Translations under genes and position numbers: made by a program
Notes under the pieces: model-generated
What the model was told of the DNA's origin: nothing
Database searches by the model: none
What the model saw: only the letters and a program-made list of their open reading frames with translations
In this document: positions 1-7,864 of the stretch, piece after piece
Layout of the letters: every line of letters begins with the position of its first letter
How positions within the stretch are numbered: the first letter of the stretch is position 1
NCBI GenBank assembly: GCA_027013145.1
Contig: JALUXX010000016.1
Coordinates: forward strand, 86,983 to 150,982
DNA: 64,000 nucleotides
Reading direction: 5' to 3'
Source: Gammaproteobacteria bacterium
Lineage (GTDB): Bacteria > Pseudomonadota > Gammaproteobacteria > 21-64-14

Positions 1-521
1 CGGTGCAGCCGCTGGCGCAGTTTCTGGCGGCGTTCCCGGCGAACCTGCTCTTCCCGCTGGTGGTCATGGGAATCGTCCAGTACCACCTCAACGTGAACAT
101 CTGGCTCAGCCCGCTGATGATCCTCGGCACGCAGTGGTATATCCTCTTCAACGTCATCGCCGGCGCCTCGACCATCCCTGGGGATCTGCGGGAGATCGCA
201 CGCAACCTCGGACTCAGCCGCTGGCAGCGCTGGCGGCGGCTGATCCTGCCGGCCATCTTCCCGGCCTATGTCACCGGCGGACTGACGGCCTTCGGCGGCG
301 CGTGGAATGCGAGCGTGGTGGCGGAGGTCGTCAACTGGGGCAACACCCAGCTCACGGCCACCGGTCTCGGCGCCTACATCGCGCAGCAGACGGCGGCCGG
401 GGACCACCCGCGGGTGGCGCTCGGCATCGTCGTGATGAGCCTCTACGTCCTTGCCTTCAACCGCTTCCTCTGGCAGCGTCTGTATCGCTACGCGGAGGAA
501 CGCATTACCTTGGGTGCGTGA
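1..521 (+). CDS. ABC transporter permease, anion (nitrate/sulfonate) type, C-terminal part
   Basis: Inner-membrane permease of an ABC importer; only the last 172 or so residues are in the window and the gene begins upstream. The visible part holds several hydrophobic segments and an EAA-loop-like stretch (EIARNLGLSRWQRWRRLILP) typical of binding-protein-dependent permeases, where the ATPase docks. The pairing with an ATPase carrying an AAA-associated C-terminal domain suggests the duplicated-permease anion transporter group (COG4986-like). The stop lies 4 nt before the ATPase start, so the two are co-transcribed. The substrate cannot be read from this fragment. Confidence 0.85.
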   Translation, partial: VQPLAQFLAAFPANLLFPLVVMGIVQYHLNVNIWLSPLMILGTQWYILFNVIAGASTIPGDLREIARNLGLSRWQRWRRLILPAIFPAYVTGGLTAFGGAWNASVVAEVVNWGNTQLTATGLGAYIAQQTAAGDHPRVALGIVVMSLYVLAFNRFLWQRLYRYAEERITLGA

Positions 522-525
522 CGAG

Positions 526-1848
526 ATGAACGCTGCAGCTCCCGCTCCGCTGCTGGAACTCCGGGGGGTCGGTCAGTCGTACCCGGCCGCCGAGTCCGAC
601 GCGCGCGTCAAGATCCTCGAAGGGATCGATCTCGCGGTACGCGAAGGCGAAATCGTCGCTATCCTGGGCCGCTCCGGCTGCGGAAAGTCCACCCTGCTGC
701 GGATCATGTGCGGCCTCGCCGAGCCGAGCGCCGGGACGGTGCTCTACCGTGGCGCGCCCGTGACCGGGCCGGTGGCCGGGATCAGCATGGTGTTTCAGAG
801 CTTTGCGCTGTTTCCGTGGCTCACCGTCGAGGAGAACGTGACCCTGGGACTGGAGGCGCAAGGTGTCGGCGAGGCCGAACGCAACCGGCGTGCCGAGGAG
901 GTGATCGACATGATTGGCCTCAGCGGCTACGAGTCGGCCTACCCGAAGGAGCTCAGCGGCGGGATGCGCCAGCGCGTGGGTTTCGCGCGCGCGCTGGTCG
1001 TCAACCCCGACGTCCTGCTGATGGACGAGGCCTTCTCGGCACTGGACGTGCCTACGGCCGAGTCGCTGCGCGCGGACCTGCTCGACCTGTGGATCGAGCG
1101 GCTGATCCCGACGCAGGCGATCGTGATGGTGTCGCACAACATCGAGGAGGCGCTGCTGCTGGCGGACCGGATCCTTGTGTTCGACAGCAACCCCGGGCGC
1201 GTCAAGGAGGAGGTGCGGGTGACGCTCAAGCACCCGCGCGACCGCGAGTCGGCCACCTTTCGCGCGCTCGTGGAGCGCATCTACGGGATCATGACGACCG
1301 CCAAGGCGCCAGCTGCAGGGGGCGCGGCCGGGGGGCGGGTCGGGCTGGCGTACCGGCTGCCGGAGGTGAGCGTCGCGCAGATCTCCGGGGTCCTGGAGCA
1401 GCTCGATCAGGCCGGGCAGCAGGGCGGGGCCGAGCTCTCGGAGCTGGCCGAGGAGATGCACCTGGATCTCGACACCTTGTTCGCGATCGTCGATGCGCTC
1501 GAGCTGCTCGATCTGGCGCACGTGGCCGAGCGGCGTATTCGCATGACCCGCCACGGCAAGGCCTTCGTCGACGGCGACCAGGCCCAGCGCCGGCGCATCT
1601 TCGCCGAACATCTGGTGCGCCGCGTCCCCCTGGTCGCCCATATCCTGCGCGTGCTCGACGAGCGCCCGCAACGGCGCGCTCCGGAGGAGCGCTTCCTGCG
1701 CGAACTCGAGGACCGCCTCAGCGAGCAGGAGTCCGAACGCGTTCTCTCGGTCGTGATTCAGTGGGCGCGTTACGCGGAACTCCTCGACTACGACTACGAC
1801 GCCGGCGTCCTGACGATGGAGGTCGCCGACGAGGCTGGAGGCGTATAG
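526..1848 (+). CDS. ABC transporter ATPase with C-terminal AAA-associated domain
   Basis: Nucleotide-binding subunit (440 aa) powering the upstream permease. Visible motifs are Walker A (GRSGCGKST), Q-loop (VFQSFALFPW), signature (LSGGMRQR), Walker B with catalytic Glu (VLLMDEAFSALD) and H-loop (VMVSHNIEE). Residues from about 270 to the end form an extra alpha-helical domain resembling the AAA-associated C-terminal domain of nitrate/sulfonate/bicarbonate-type ATPases. ATG at 526 is chosen because it follows the permease stop and gives a normal N-terminus; an upstream in-frame start would overlap the permease by 70 nt. Cytoplasmic, membrane-associated. The substrate is unknown. Confidence 0.88.
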   Translation: MNAAAPAPLLELRGVGQSYPAAESDARVKILEGIDLAVREGEIVAILGRSGCGKSTLLRIMCGLAEPSAGTVLYRGAPVTGPVAGISMVFQSFALFPWLTVEENVTLGLEAQGVGEAERNRRAEEVIDMIGLSGYESAYPKELSGGMRQRVGFARALVVNPDVLLMDEAFSALDVPTAESLRADLLDLWIERLIPTQAIVMVSHNIEEALLLADRILVFDSNPGRVKEEVRVTLKHPRDRESATFRALVERIYGIMTTAKAPAAGGAAGGRVGLAYRLPEVSVAQISGVLEQLDQAGQQGGAELSELAEEMHLDLDTLFAIVDALELLDLAHVAERRIRMTRHGKAFVDGDQAQRRRIFAEHLVRRVPLVAHILRVLDERPQRRAPEERFLRELEDRLSEQESERVLSVVIQWARYAELLDYDYDAGVLTMEVADEAGGV

Positions 1849-1903
1849 ACCCCGGCGTCGGACCGGTCGTGCCGTGAATCCGTTCAGGGCGGACGGCGAT
1901 CGG

Positions 1904-2566
1904 TCAACGCCCGCGGTCGAGCCGATAGCCGAGGCCGCGCACGGTGAGCAGCCGCACGCGCGAGCGACTGTTGGCAAGCTTGGCGCGCAGTCGGTGCATG
2001 CAGGCGTCCAGCGCATTGTCACTGATCTCGCGCTCGCCCCATATCGCCATCAGGAGCTCGTCGCGCGGGATCACCTCACCGCGCGCGTCCACCAGGCTGC
2101 TCAGCGCGCGGTATTCCAGCTCTGACAGCGATAGCGGCTGTGCCCCCGCCTCGACGTCACCGCGATACAGGCCCACGCGCAGGTCCCCGAACGCACCATT
2201 GCGCGGTGGCGTGTTCGGGCCGAGCCGTTCGAGCGCGGCGAGGCGTGCCAGCAGCCCGCGTACCGGTGTATCGAGGCGCAGATAGTCGTCGGCACCGGCG
2301 TCCAGCATCCGCTTTCGAAGCAGCGGCTCGTCGGGGCCGAGGACGACGAATACCGCCGCGCCGATGCGACGCCGAAGCAGGTGGACCTCCGCGGGGTCCA
2401 CACCCGCTGAAACCGGCGCGACGAAATGCAGCGGCGGCCGCGGGGCGAGCGGGAGTCCCTCGGGGGTTCGGACCTGGGCGCCGACGCCGGCGTGTCGTAG
2501 GGTCGCGGCCAGTTCCGCGGCCGGCGGCTGCGCTTCCGGTCCCAGCTTGATCACGCAGACAGTCAT
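1904..2566 (-). CDS. OmpR/PhoB-type winged-helix regulator with degenerate receiver
   Basis: A 220-residue DNA-binding protein. The first 110 or so residues resemble a receiver fold, ending in the typical RMLDAGADDYLRLDTP stretch, but no clear phospho-accepting Asp is visible at the end of the third strand (PLHFVAPVSAG). Residues 125-220 form an OmpR-type winged helix (LSLSELEYRALSSLVDARGE, then VRGLGYRLDRG). Its ATG overlaps the stop of the upstream regulator by 4 nt (ATGA on the minus strand), so translation is coupled. No histidine kinase lies nearby. It probably acts with its neighbour on the divergent receptor promoter; that role is inferred. Confidence 0.8.
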   Translation of the reverse strand: MTVCVIKLGPEAQPPAAELAATLRHAGVGAQVRTPEGLPLAPRPPLHFVAPVSAGVDPAEVHLLRRRIGAAVFVVLGPDEPLLRKRMLDAGADDYLRLDTPVRGLLARLAALERLGPNTPPRNGAFGDLRVGLYRGDVEAGAQPLSLSELEYRALSSLVDARGEVIPRDELLMAIWGEREISDNALDACMHRLRAKLANSRSRVRLLTVRGLGYRLDRGR

Positions 2567-3300
2567 TCGGACCTTTCCGCTTTGCGGGGACGGCCAACCG
2601 GCCGACCGCACGCCGGTTCGTAGAGCGAGCGATGAAGGCGGTATCCGCAGCCCGGGACGTGCTCGACCGGATTGCGGCTGCCGAGCGGGTGGCGGCGCAG
2701 GCGGTGGCGGAGGTTGCTAACCAACACCTTCAGGCGGCCGGGGTGCCGTGTGCCCTCCGACCAGAGGCGACGCACCAGCACCTCCGCGGCCATTGGCTCG
2801 CCCGCCGCCTGCACCAGATGTGCGAGCAGCTCGAGTTCCTTGGGCCGGAGCGTCAGGGGGCGGCCGGCCACGCTGGCGCGCCCGCGTGCGAGGTCGACGC
2901 CCAGCGGGCCCAGGCGCAGGTGCGGCGGATAGCCGTTCGCGCGGCGCAGCAGCGCACGCAGGTGGGCGATCACCAGATCGACGGATTCGCCGGATTCCAC
3001 GGCTACGATCGCAAGGTCGCGCGTCTTACCCGCGGCATGGGGGTGATGCACCGGTCCGTACAACACGATGGGGAGGCCATGCAGGGCGTCGAATTCCGCG
3101 TTCAAAAGGGCAAGCGATGCAGCCGCGAGACCTTCTCCGACCAGCGCGGAAAACCTGCGGATGCGAAGCCAGTGGACCAGCAGTTCGGGTCTGCGGCAAC
3201 GGGCCACTCGGTAGCCCTCGCGTAGAAGCCGCGTTTGCAACTCGCTGCGCTCGGGTCCGCCGTCGGACAGGTGCAGTACTACCCGGGGCTGGAAGCTCAT
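2563..3300 (-). CDS. OmpR/PhoB-type winged-helix regulator with degenerate receiver (first of pair)
   Basis: A 245-residue protein. The N-terminal 120 or so residues are a receiver-like domain lacking recognisable phosphorylation residues: FSALVGEGLA stands where the acceptor Asp would be, and no conserved Lys follows. The C-terminal half is an OmpR-type winged helix (LTLRPKELELLAHLVQAAGE, and VPGCGYRLHRSLYEP). It is divergent from the TonB-dependent receptor gene, sharing a 156-bp intergenic region that contains two PhoB-box-like direct repeats. It is the first gene of a two-regulator operon. A phosphorylation-independent or redox/ligand-sensing mode is possible, but nothing in the sequence proves it. 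Confidence 0.8.
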   Translation of the reverse strand: MSFQPRVVLHLSDGGPERSELQTRLLREGYRVARCRRPELLVHWLRIRRFSALVGEGLAAASLALLNAEFDALHGLPIVLYGPVHHPHAAGKTRDLAIVAVESGESVDLVIAHLRALLRRANGYPPHLRLGPLGVDLARGRASVAGRPLTLRPKELELLAHLVQAAGEPMAAEVLVRRLWSEGTRHPGRLKVLVSNLRHRLRRHPLGSRNPVEHVPGCGYRLHRSLYEPACGRPVGRPRKAERSE

Positions 3301-3316
3301 TCTGTAATCGAACCTT

Positions 3317-3334
3317 CAACGTCGCGCCAACGTC
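3317..3334. promoter_or_regulatory. PhoB-box-like direct repeat
   Basis: CAACGTC, 4-nt spacer, CAACGTC: an exact 7-bp direct repeat with an 11-bp period. This is the geometry of tandem OmpR/PhoB-family operators. It sits between the divergent winged-helix regulators and the TonB-dependent receptor gene. Operator function is inferred. Confidence 0.55.
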
Positions 3335-3340
3335 CTGTAC

Positions 3341-3356
3341 GCCGAATCTTTTCGGC
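3341..3356. other. Small hairpin GCCGAA/TTCGGC in receptor leader region
   Basis: A 6-bp perfect inverted repeat with a 4-nt TCTT loop, lying between the two direct repeats upstream of the receptor gene. It could be an operator half or an RNA hairpin. Its short length makes chance a real possibility. Confidence 0.3.
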
Positions 3357-3372
3357 GGGACGGTTTGATTTC

Positions 3373-3390
3373 CGTCAGGTTGGCGTCAGG
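3373..3390. promoter_or_regulatory. Second PhoB-box-like direct repeat
   Basis: CGTCAGG, 4-nt spacer TTGG, CGTCAGG: another exact 7-bp repeat with an 11-bp period, 67 nt before the receptor start codon. The heptamer differs from the repeat at 3317, which fits two paralogous regulators with different specificities. That pairing is an inference. Confidence 0.55.
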
Positions 3391-3456
3391 CAACGCCTTC
3401 CGGGCTTCGCCATGATCCGCGCCAGTCCCGCATCACCCGGATTCTAGGAGGCGTTT

Positions 3457-5628
3457 ATGACAAGCAGATTACGCATCGTCGGTCGGGCGGCCTTCGGTCT
3501 TGCAGTGCTTGCGAATGTGCACCCGGTGCTTGCGTCCGGCGCACCGAGCATTGATCTTGGCACCATCAGCAGCCTGTTCAGCGGCGGCGGTGGGGCGGGG
3601 GCCGGCGGTCCGGCCGCGAGCGCACCGGCGGCCGCGCCGATTCGCTCCACACAACCCACCTCGGTGATCAGCGGGCACTTCATCAAGCACAATCTCGCGC
3701 CCGGGGCCAACTACGACAGCGCCATATCGGTTGCCCCGAGTGTCTTCGACGTGGCCCCGAACGGGGCCGGGTTGATGGAGTCCCAGGCGCTGTCGATCCG
3801 CGGGTTTCAGGACGGGGAGTTCAACGTCACCTTCGACGGGATCCCATGGGGGGACTCCAACGACTTCACCCACCACACCACCAGCTATTTTATGGGCAAT
3901 GACCTGGGCCCGATCTCCGTAGAGCGCGGGCCGGGCACCGCGAGCACGATCGGCTGGGCGACCTTCGGCGGCACCGTGGCCGTGCATTCCAAGGCGCCGC
4001 CGCAGCAGCCGAGCCTCAATCCCTATCTGACCTACGGCAGCTTCGGTACCCGCCTCTACGGATTCGAGATGGATACCGGGGTGATGCCGAACTATCACGG
4101 TACGCGCGCCGACGTCGACGTTCAGCATCTCACCGCAGACGGGTTTCTCACCAACAGCGGTCTGCGGCGCAACAACGTGTTTCTTAAGATCCAGCGCCCC
4201 GTCGGCGAGCGAACGCTATGGACTGTGGTAGGGATGTACAACCGTCTCACCCAGAACGTTCCGCTGGGAGCCACCCGAGCGGAGATCGCCAAATATGGGA
4301 ACAACTTCGGGTTGAGCGCGGATCCGACGCAGCAGAACTACTACGGGTATAACTTCGACAAGATCCGGACCTTCATGACCTATCTCGGCGTTCGACACCG
4401 GTTCGCCAACAACTGGCTGGTCGACAACAAGCTGTATACCTACGGGTATCGGCACGCCGGTTTCAACGGCGCCGATCCGAACGGCTCCACACCCAACGGC
4501 ACGGTGTTCGGCCCGAACGACGTCCCGGGTCAGCGCATGGAGATGAATTACCAGAGCGTGGGGGATATCGCGCGCCTGACCGCACCTACGCCGGTCGGCG
4601 CGGTGAAGACCGGGATCTGGGTGGATCATCAGTGGAACCACCGGTCGCAGTTCGAAATCGACTGGACACTGGGCGGCGCGTTCAACACCAAGAATCCCGC
4701 GAACCTGACCAGCTACGTCGACCGGCTTCTGGACGATACACTGACTACGGTCGAGCCGTATGCCGAGCTGCATTGGCACCCGCTGGCGCGGCTGACGGTT
4801 ATCCCCGGTGTGCGCTATGTCTACTTCCGACGGTCGATCGACGCCCAGGTCAATCAGGGCACGGGTCTGCCGCTGAACTTCAGCAAGAGCTGGAGCAGCG
4901 TGCTCCCCTCGCTGGCACTGCGTTATCGGCTCAGCCGGGGGCTGAGCACCTACTTCCAATTCGCCAAAGGCTACCTGGCCCCAAACCTAAACGTCTTCTA
5001 TACGACGAATCCGGCCGCCAGTTCGGTGAATCCGCAGAATACCACGAACTACCAGCTCGGGATGGTGTGGCACACGCGTAGGTTCGCCCTGGATGCGGAT
5101 ATCTATCGCATCGATTTCAATAACAAGGCGTCGAGCCGCGTCGTCGCGGGCAACCAGGTGTTTTTCAATGAAGGCGGTGTGCAATACCAGGGCTTCGAGG
5201 GTGCGCTAACCTATCGGGTCCTAGACGGCCTGGATCTGTATGTCAACGGCAGCGTCAACAGCGCGAAGGAAAACAAGGCCGGGACATGGGTTCCCAATAC
5301 GCCCAGCTTTACCTCCGCGCAAGGGGTGATCTACCGGCACGGGCCGTGGTACGCGTCGTTCATTGACAAGACTATCGGTCCGCGCTTCGGCGACACCGGA
5401 AACACGCAGCCGCTGGGGACGTTCAGCGTGGCCGACGCGACGCTCTCCTACCACTTGGTGTCGGCGATGGTCCCGTATCTGCAGGATGCGACGGTCAACT
5501 TTCAGTTAAAGAACGTGTTTGACCGCAAGGGGATCTTCGCCCTTGCCGGTTACACCGCCGACAATACGCCGCTTTACTGGACCATCCCCGAACGGGCGTA
5601 CTACGTGCGTGTGTCGGCGCGTTTTTAG
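3457..5628 (+). CDS. TonB-dependent outer-membrane receptor
   Basis: A 723-residue outer-membrane receptor. A signal peptide (about residues 1-27, ending near VLASGA) is followed by a Gly/Ala/Pro linker, a plug domain (about 65-190, with LSIRGFQDGEFNVTFDGIPW and VERGPGTAS) and a 22-strand-type barrel ending in Phe (VSARF), the usual outer-membrane assembly signal. Length and plug motifs match siderophore or metal-complex receptors such as the FecA/FhuA/FoxA classes. A strong ribosome site (CTAGGAGG) precedes the ATG. It is the first gene of the import cluster, with ExbB/ExbD, an ABC system and TonB downstream. The exact ligand is unknown. Confidence 0.93.
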   Translation: MTSRLRIVGRAAFGLAVLANVHPVLASGAPSIDLGTISSLFSGGGGAGAGGPAASAPAAAPIRSTQPTSVISGHFIKHNLAPGANYDSAISVAPSVFDVAPNGAGLMESQALSIRGFQDGEFNVTFDGIPWGDSNDFTHHTTSYFMGNDLGPISVERGPGTASTIGWATFGGTVAVHSKAPPQQPSLNPYLTYGSFGTRLYGFEMDTGVMPNYHGTRADVDVQHLTADGFLTNSGLRRNNVFLKIQRPVGERTLWTVVGMYNRLTQNVPLGATRAEIAKYGNNFGLSADPTQQNYYGYNFDKIRTFMTYLGVRHRFANNWLVDNKLYTYGYRHAGFNGADPNGSTPNGTVFGPNDVPGQRMEMNYQSVGDIARLTAPTPVGAVKTGIWVDHQWNHRSQFEIDWTLGGAFNTKNPANLTSYVDRLLDDTLTTVEPYAELHWHPLARLTVIPGVRYVYFRRSIDAQVNQGTGLPLNFSKSWSSVLPSLALRYRLSRGLSTYFQFAKGYLAPNLNVFYTTNPAASSVNPQNTTNYQLGMVWHTRRFALDADIYRIDFNNKASSRVVAGNQVFFNEGGVQYQGFEGALTYRVLDGLDLYVNGSVNSAKENKAGTWVPNTPSFTSAQGVIYRHGPWYASFIDKTIGPRFGDTGNTQPLGTFSVADATLSYHLVSAMVPYLQDATVNFQLKNVFDRKGIFALAGYTADNTPLYWTIPERAYYVRVSARF

Positions 5629-5789
5629 GGAAGGGTCGTGAATGGGCCGCCGGGATACGAGGTCGCGCCAGGGTCGGCGGTCGGGAATCGGTATGGGTTG
5701 AGTGAGGTGCGCCGTGTGCGGCCCGCGGCGTGTGCAGGGGGGAGGAGAGGGCTGTCTACGGAAGTGCCGGCGGAACTGGAAGCTACCGG

Positions 5790-5816
5790 CCGCGCGGAGG
5801 TGCTGCCTCCGCGCGG
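5790..5816 (+). other. Perfect 11-bp hairpin between receptor gene and exbB
   Basis: CCGCGCGGAGG and its exact complement flank a 5-nt TGCTG loop, 30 nt before the exbB start. No T-run follows, so it is not a classical terminator. It could be an attenuator, an mRNA-stability or processing element, or a structure near the exbB ribosome site. The rest of the 218-bp gap holds no gene. Confidence 0.5.
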
Positions 5817-5846
5817 CTCTATGCGGGTACGAATGAGGACGACGCA

Positions 5847-6542
5847 ATGGACACACAGGAACTGCACCAGATCGTGGCGACCTCGGGCGGCATTCTTTAT
5901 GTCATGGCCGTTCTGCTGCTGGCGGGATTGACGGTCGCCATCGAACGAATCATTTATCTGCACCGCACCGCTGCCGGAGGGGCGCGCCTGCTCGGCCGCG
6001 TGCGGATCATGGAGACGGTGGATCCGGTCGTATGCAGGACGCTCGAGGACGAATTCGCCGGGCTGCCGCACGTGGAACTGGTACGGGTGGCCGGCGCCCA
6101 TCCGGAGGAGATGGGGCGCGAACGTCTGATGGACGTGATGGAAGAGACGATACTCTGGCAGGCGCGGTCGATCGATCGGCACCTCTGGGTCCTCGACACC
6201 ATCGTGACGCTCGCGCCGCTGCTCGGCCTGTTCGGCACGATCATCGGGATGTTCAACACGTTTCATGTTCTGGCCGCGAGCGCCGGGGCGCCCAGCGGCG
6301 TTAGCGGCGGCGTGGCCGAGGCCTTGGTGGCGACGGCATCGGGTTTGCTGATCGCGATCCTCGGCTTGGTTTCCTACAACGGGCTTCAGGACAAGGTGCG
6401 CGCGCTCGTGCATCAGCTTGAGACCCTGAAGGTGGCCCTGGGAAACCGCGCCGCGGGTCGGGTTCCGGTGGCGCAGTGGCGCCTGCCCCAGGGCGAGGCG
6501 CGGGCACGGGAGCGCACGCGGCTCGCGGGTGCGGAGGCCTGA
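5847..6542 (+). CDS. exbB: ExbB-type proton channel (MotA/TolQ/ExbB family)
   Basis: A 231-residue inner-membrane protein that with ExbD converts the proton-motive force into TonB movement. Three membrane segments are visible: about 14-35, about 125-147 (LGLFGTIIGMFNTF) and about 160-180 (EALVATASGLLIAILGLVSY), the MotA_ExbB core. ATG at 5847 gives a normal ExbB N-terminus; longer forms run through the intergenic hairpin. exbD starts 1 nt after the stop. Position between the receptor gene and exbD, with tonB at the end of the cluster, assigns it to receptor energisation rather than TolQ. Confidence 0.9.
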   Translation: MDTQELHQIVATSGGILYVMAVLLLAGLTVAIERIIYLHRTAAGGARLLGRVRIMETVDPVVCRTLEDEFAGLPHVELVRVAGAHPEEMGRERLMDVMEETILWQARSIDRHLWVLDTIVTLAPLLGLFGTIIGMFNTFHVLAASAGAPSGVSGGVAEALVATASGLLIAILGLVSYNGLQDKVRALVHQLETLKVALGNRAAGRVPVAQWRLPQGEARARERTRLAGAEA

Positions 6543-6543
6543 G

Positions 6544-6849
6544 ATGCGCTACTTCGACCAAGTCCGAAAAGGCCGGATCGAGATCATCCCGATGATCGAC
6601 ATCATGCTTTTCCTGCTGGTTTTCTTCATCATGCTCACGGCACAGATGATCCCCGACCGGGGGCTGGCGTACCACCTGCCGGGGAGCCACACGGCTACAC
6701 GCCTGCAGCCCGCCACCGTGACGGTGATCGCCGGGGCCGCCAAAGCCTCGCTACAGTCACTGATCCGGGTGATGGACGCCTGTCGTGAGGCGGGCGTGCG
6801 GGCGGTGAGCGTGGCGACGCGCCCCTTGGCCGCGGGCGGGGCGCACTGA
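6544..6849 (+). CDS. exbD: ExbD-type protein, short
   Basis: A 101-residue protein with a short cytoplasmic N-terminus and a single membrane helix (about 13-34) carrying the essential Asp in IIPMIDIMLFLLVFFIM. The periplasmic domain is only about 65 residues, while ExbD and TolR proteins are usually about 130-150, so the dimerising part is reduced. The reading frame ends cleanly and the next gene starts 1 nt later. It works with ExbB to energise the TonB at the end of the cluster. Confidence 0.85.
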   Translation: MRYFDQVRKGRIEIIPMIDIMLFLLVFFIMLTAQMIPDRGLAYHLPGSHTATRLQPATVTVIAGAAKASLQSLIRVMDACREAGVRAVSVATRPLAAGGAH

Positions 6850-6850
6850 G

Positions 6851-7864
6851 ATGCGGCGCCTGGTTCTGGCGGCAACCTTGCTCGCCGGGGTTGTGGCCGG
6901 TGCCTTCTGGTATCTCGAACCCGATGACGGCGGCGGGTTGGTCCTGTACAGCGCCGAAGACTACGGGGCGGCGGCTGCGCGCGCGTTCACGGAGCGTACC
7001 GGGGTTCCGGTATCGACGGTGTCACTTTCGACCGGGGCGCTCCTGGCGCGTGTCGCCGCCGAGGGTCGGCGCCCGCGCTGGGATGTGGCATGGTTCGACG
7101 GCGCCGAGAGTGCAGCCGGTCTTGCCGCGGCGGGGCTGACAGGGCGGCTGCACGCCGTCATCGACTGGAACCGGCTGGGACGACGCCTGGTGCCCGCCGA
7201 CGGCGACTGGCTTCCGACCGGTACCACGCTTGCCGGGGTGTTCGTGGTGCCCGCGGTGAGCCCCTATCCGGCGCCGCGCACGTGGGGTGCGCTGGCGTCG
7301 TGGCAGGGGCGGATCGGAATGAGCAACCCGGCCATCTCGGGTCCGGCGTTTCCGATCCTTGCGGCGCTTCTGGAGGCGGGCGGCGGCTGGCCGGCCGGGA
7401 AGCCCTTCGTGCGCGGGCTGGTGGGCGCTGGCATGAGGATCTACGCGAAGAACGCGAATACGCTGGCCGCGCTGCGTGCCGGGGAGATCGATCTCGCGCT
7501 GGTCCAGTCGTCCGCAGGATTTGCGTTCGCCCGCGTCCATTCCGGTTTCCGCGTGGTCGTTCCGGACCCGGCGGTAGCGCTGCCCAGCGTCCTCGTCATA
7601 CCGGCGCGGCTGGCGCCGGGCAAGCGCGCACAGGTACTGCGCTTCGCCCGGTTCGTGATGAGCCCCCTCGGACAGCACCTGCGCATGCGGATGAACGAGC
7701 CCGATGCCCTGTATTGGCCGCTCACCCGCAACGTCGCACGCCCCCGGGACGTGCAGGGCCTGCCGCCGCCCCCGGCGGACCTGAAATTCTTCGATGCCAG
7801 TGTCTGGGGTCGGCGCCAAGGCGACATGGACCGCTGGTTCTCGAAACTCTGGGAGGTCCGATGA
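6851..7864 (+). CDS. ABC transporter substrate-binding protein, Fbp/AfuA-like
   Basis: A 337-residue periplasmic binding protein, with an N-terminal hydrophobic signal or anchor (residues 4-21) and no obvious lipobox. The pattern VLYSAEDYGAAAARAFTERT followed by DVAWFDGAE is typical of the iron(III)/thiamine-type binding proteins (COG1840). Where FbpA proteins usually carry a di-tyrosine iron ligand after EIDLGLV, this protein reads EIDLALVQSSAGF, so classical Fe(III) coordination is not supported. The stop overlaps the permease start (ATGA). It should deliver the ligand from the receptor to the following permease. Confidence 0.85.
   Translation: MRRLVLAATLLAGVVAGAFWYLEPDDGGGLVLYSAEDYGAAAARAFTERTGVPVSTVSLSTGALLARVAAEGRRPRWDVAWFDGAESAAGLAAAGLTGRLHAVIDWNRLGRRLVPADGDWLPTGTTLAGVFVVPAVSPYPAPRTWGALASWQGRIGMSNPAISGPAFPILAALLEAGGGWPAGKPFVRGLVGAGMRIYAKNANTLAALRAGEIDLALVQSSAGFAFARVHSGFRVVVPDPAVALPSVLVIPARLAPGKRAQVLRFARFVMSPLGQHLRMRMNEPDALYWPLTRNVARPRDVQGLPPPPADLKFFDASVWGRRQGDMDRWFSKLWEVR

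Noticed and set aside
5629-5846. Possible riboswitch before exbB
   Set aside because: Apart from one hairpin, I found none of the conserved boxes of the cobalamin, FMN, TPP or molybdenum cofactor riboswitches.
7090-7860. 257-codon N-terminal extension of the permease
   Set aside because: This frame lies out of phase inside the binding-protein gene and encodes Arg/Gly-rich sequence without membrane helices.
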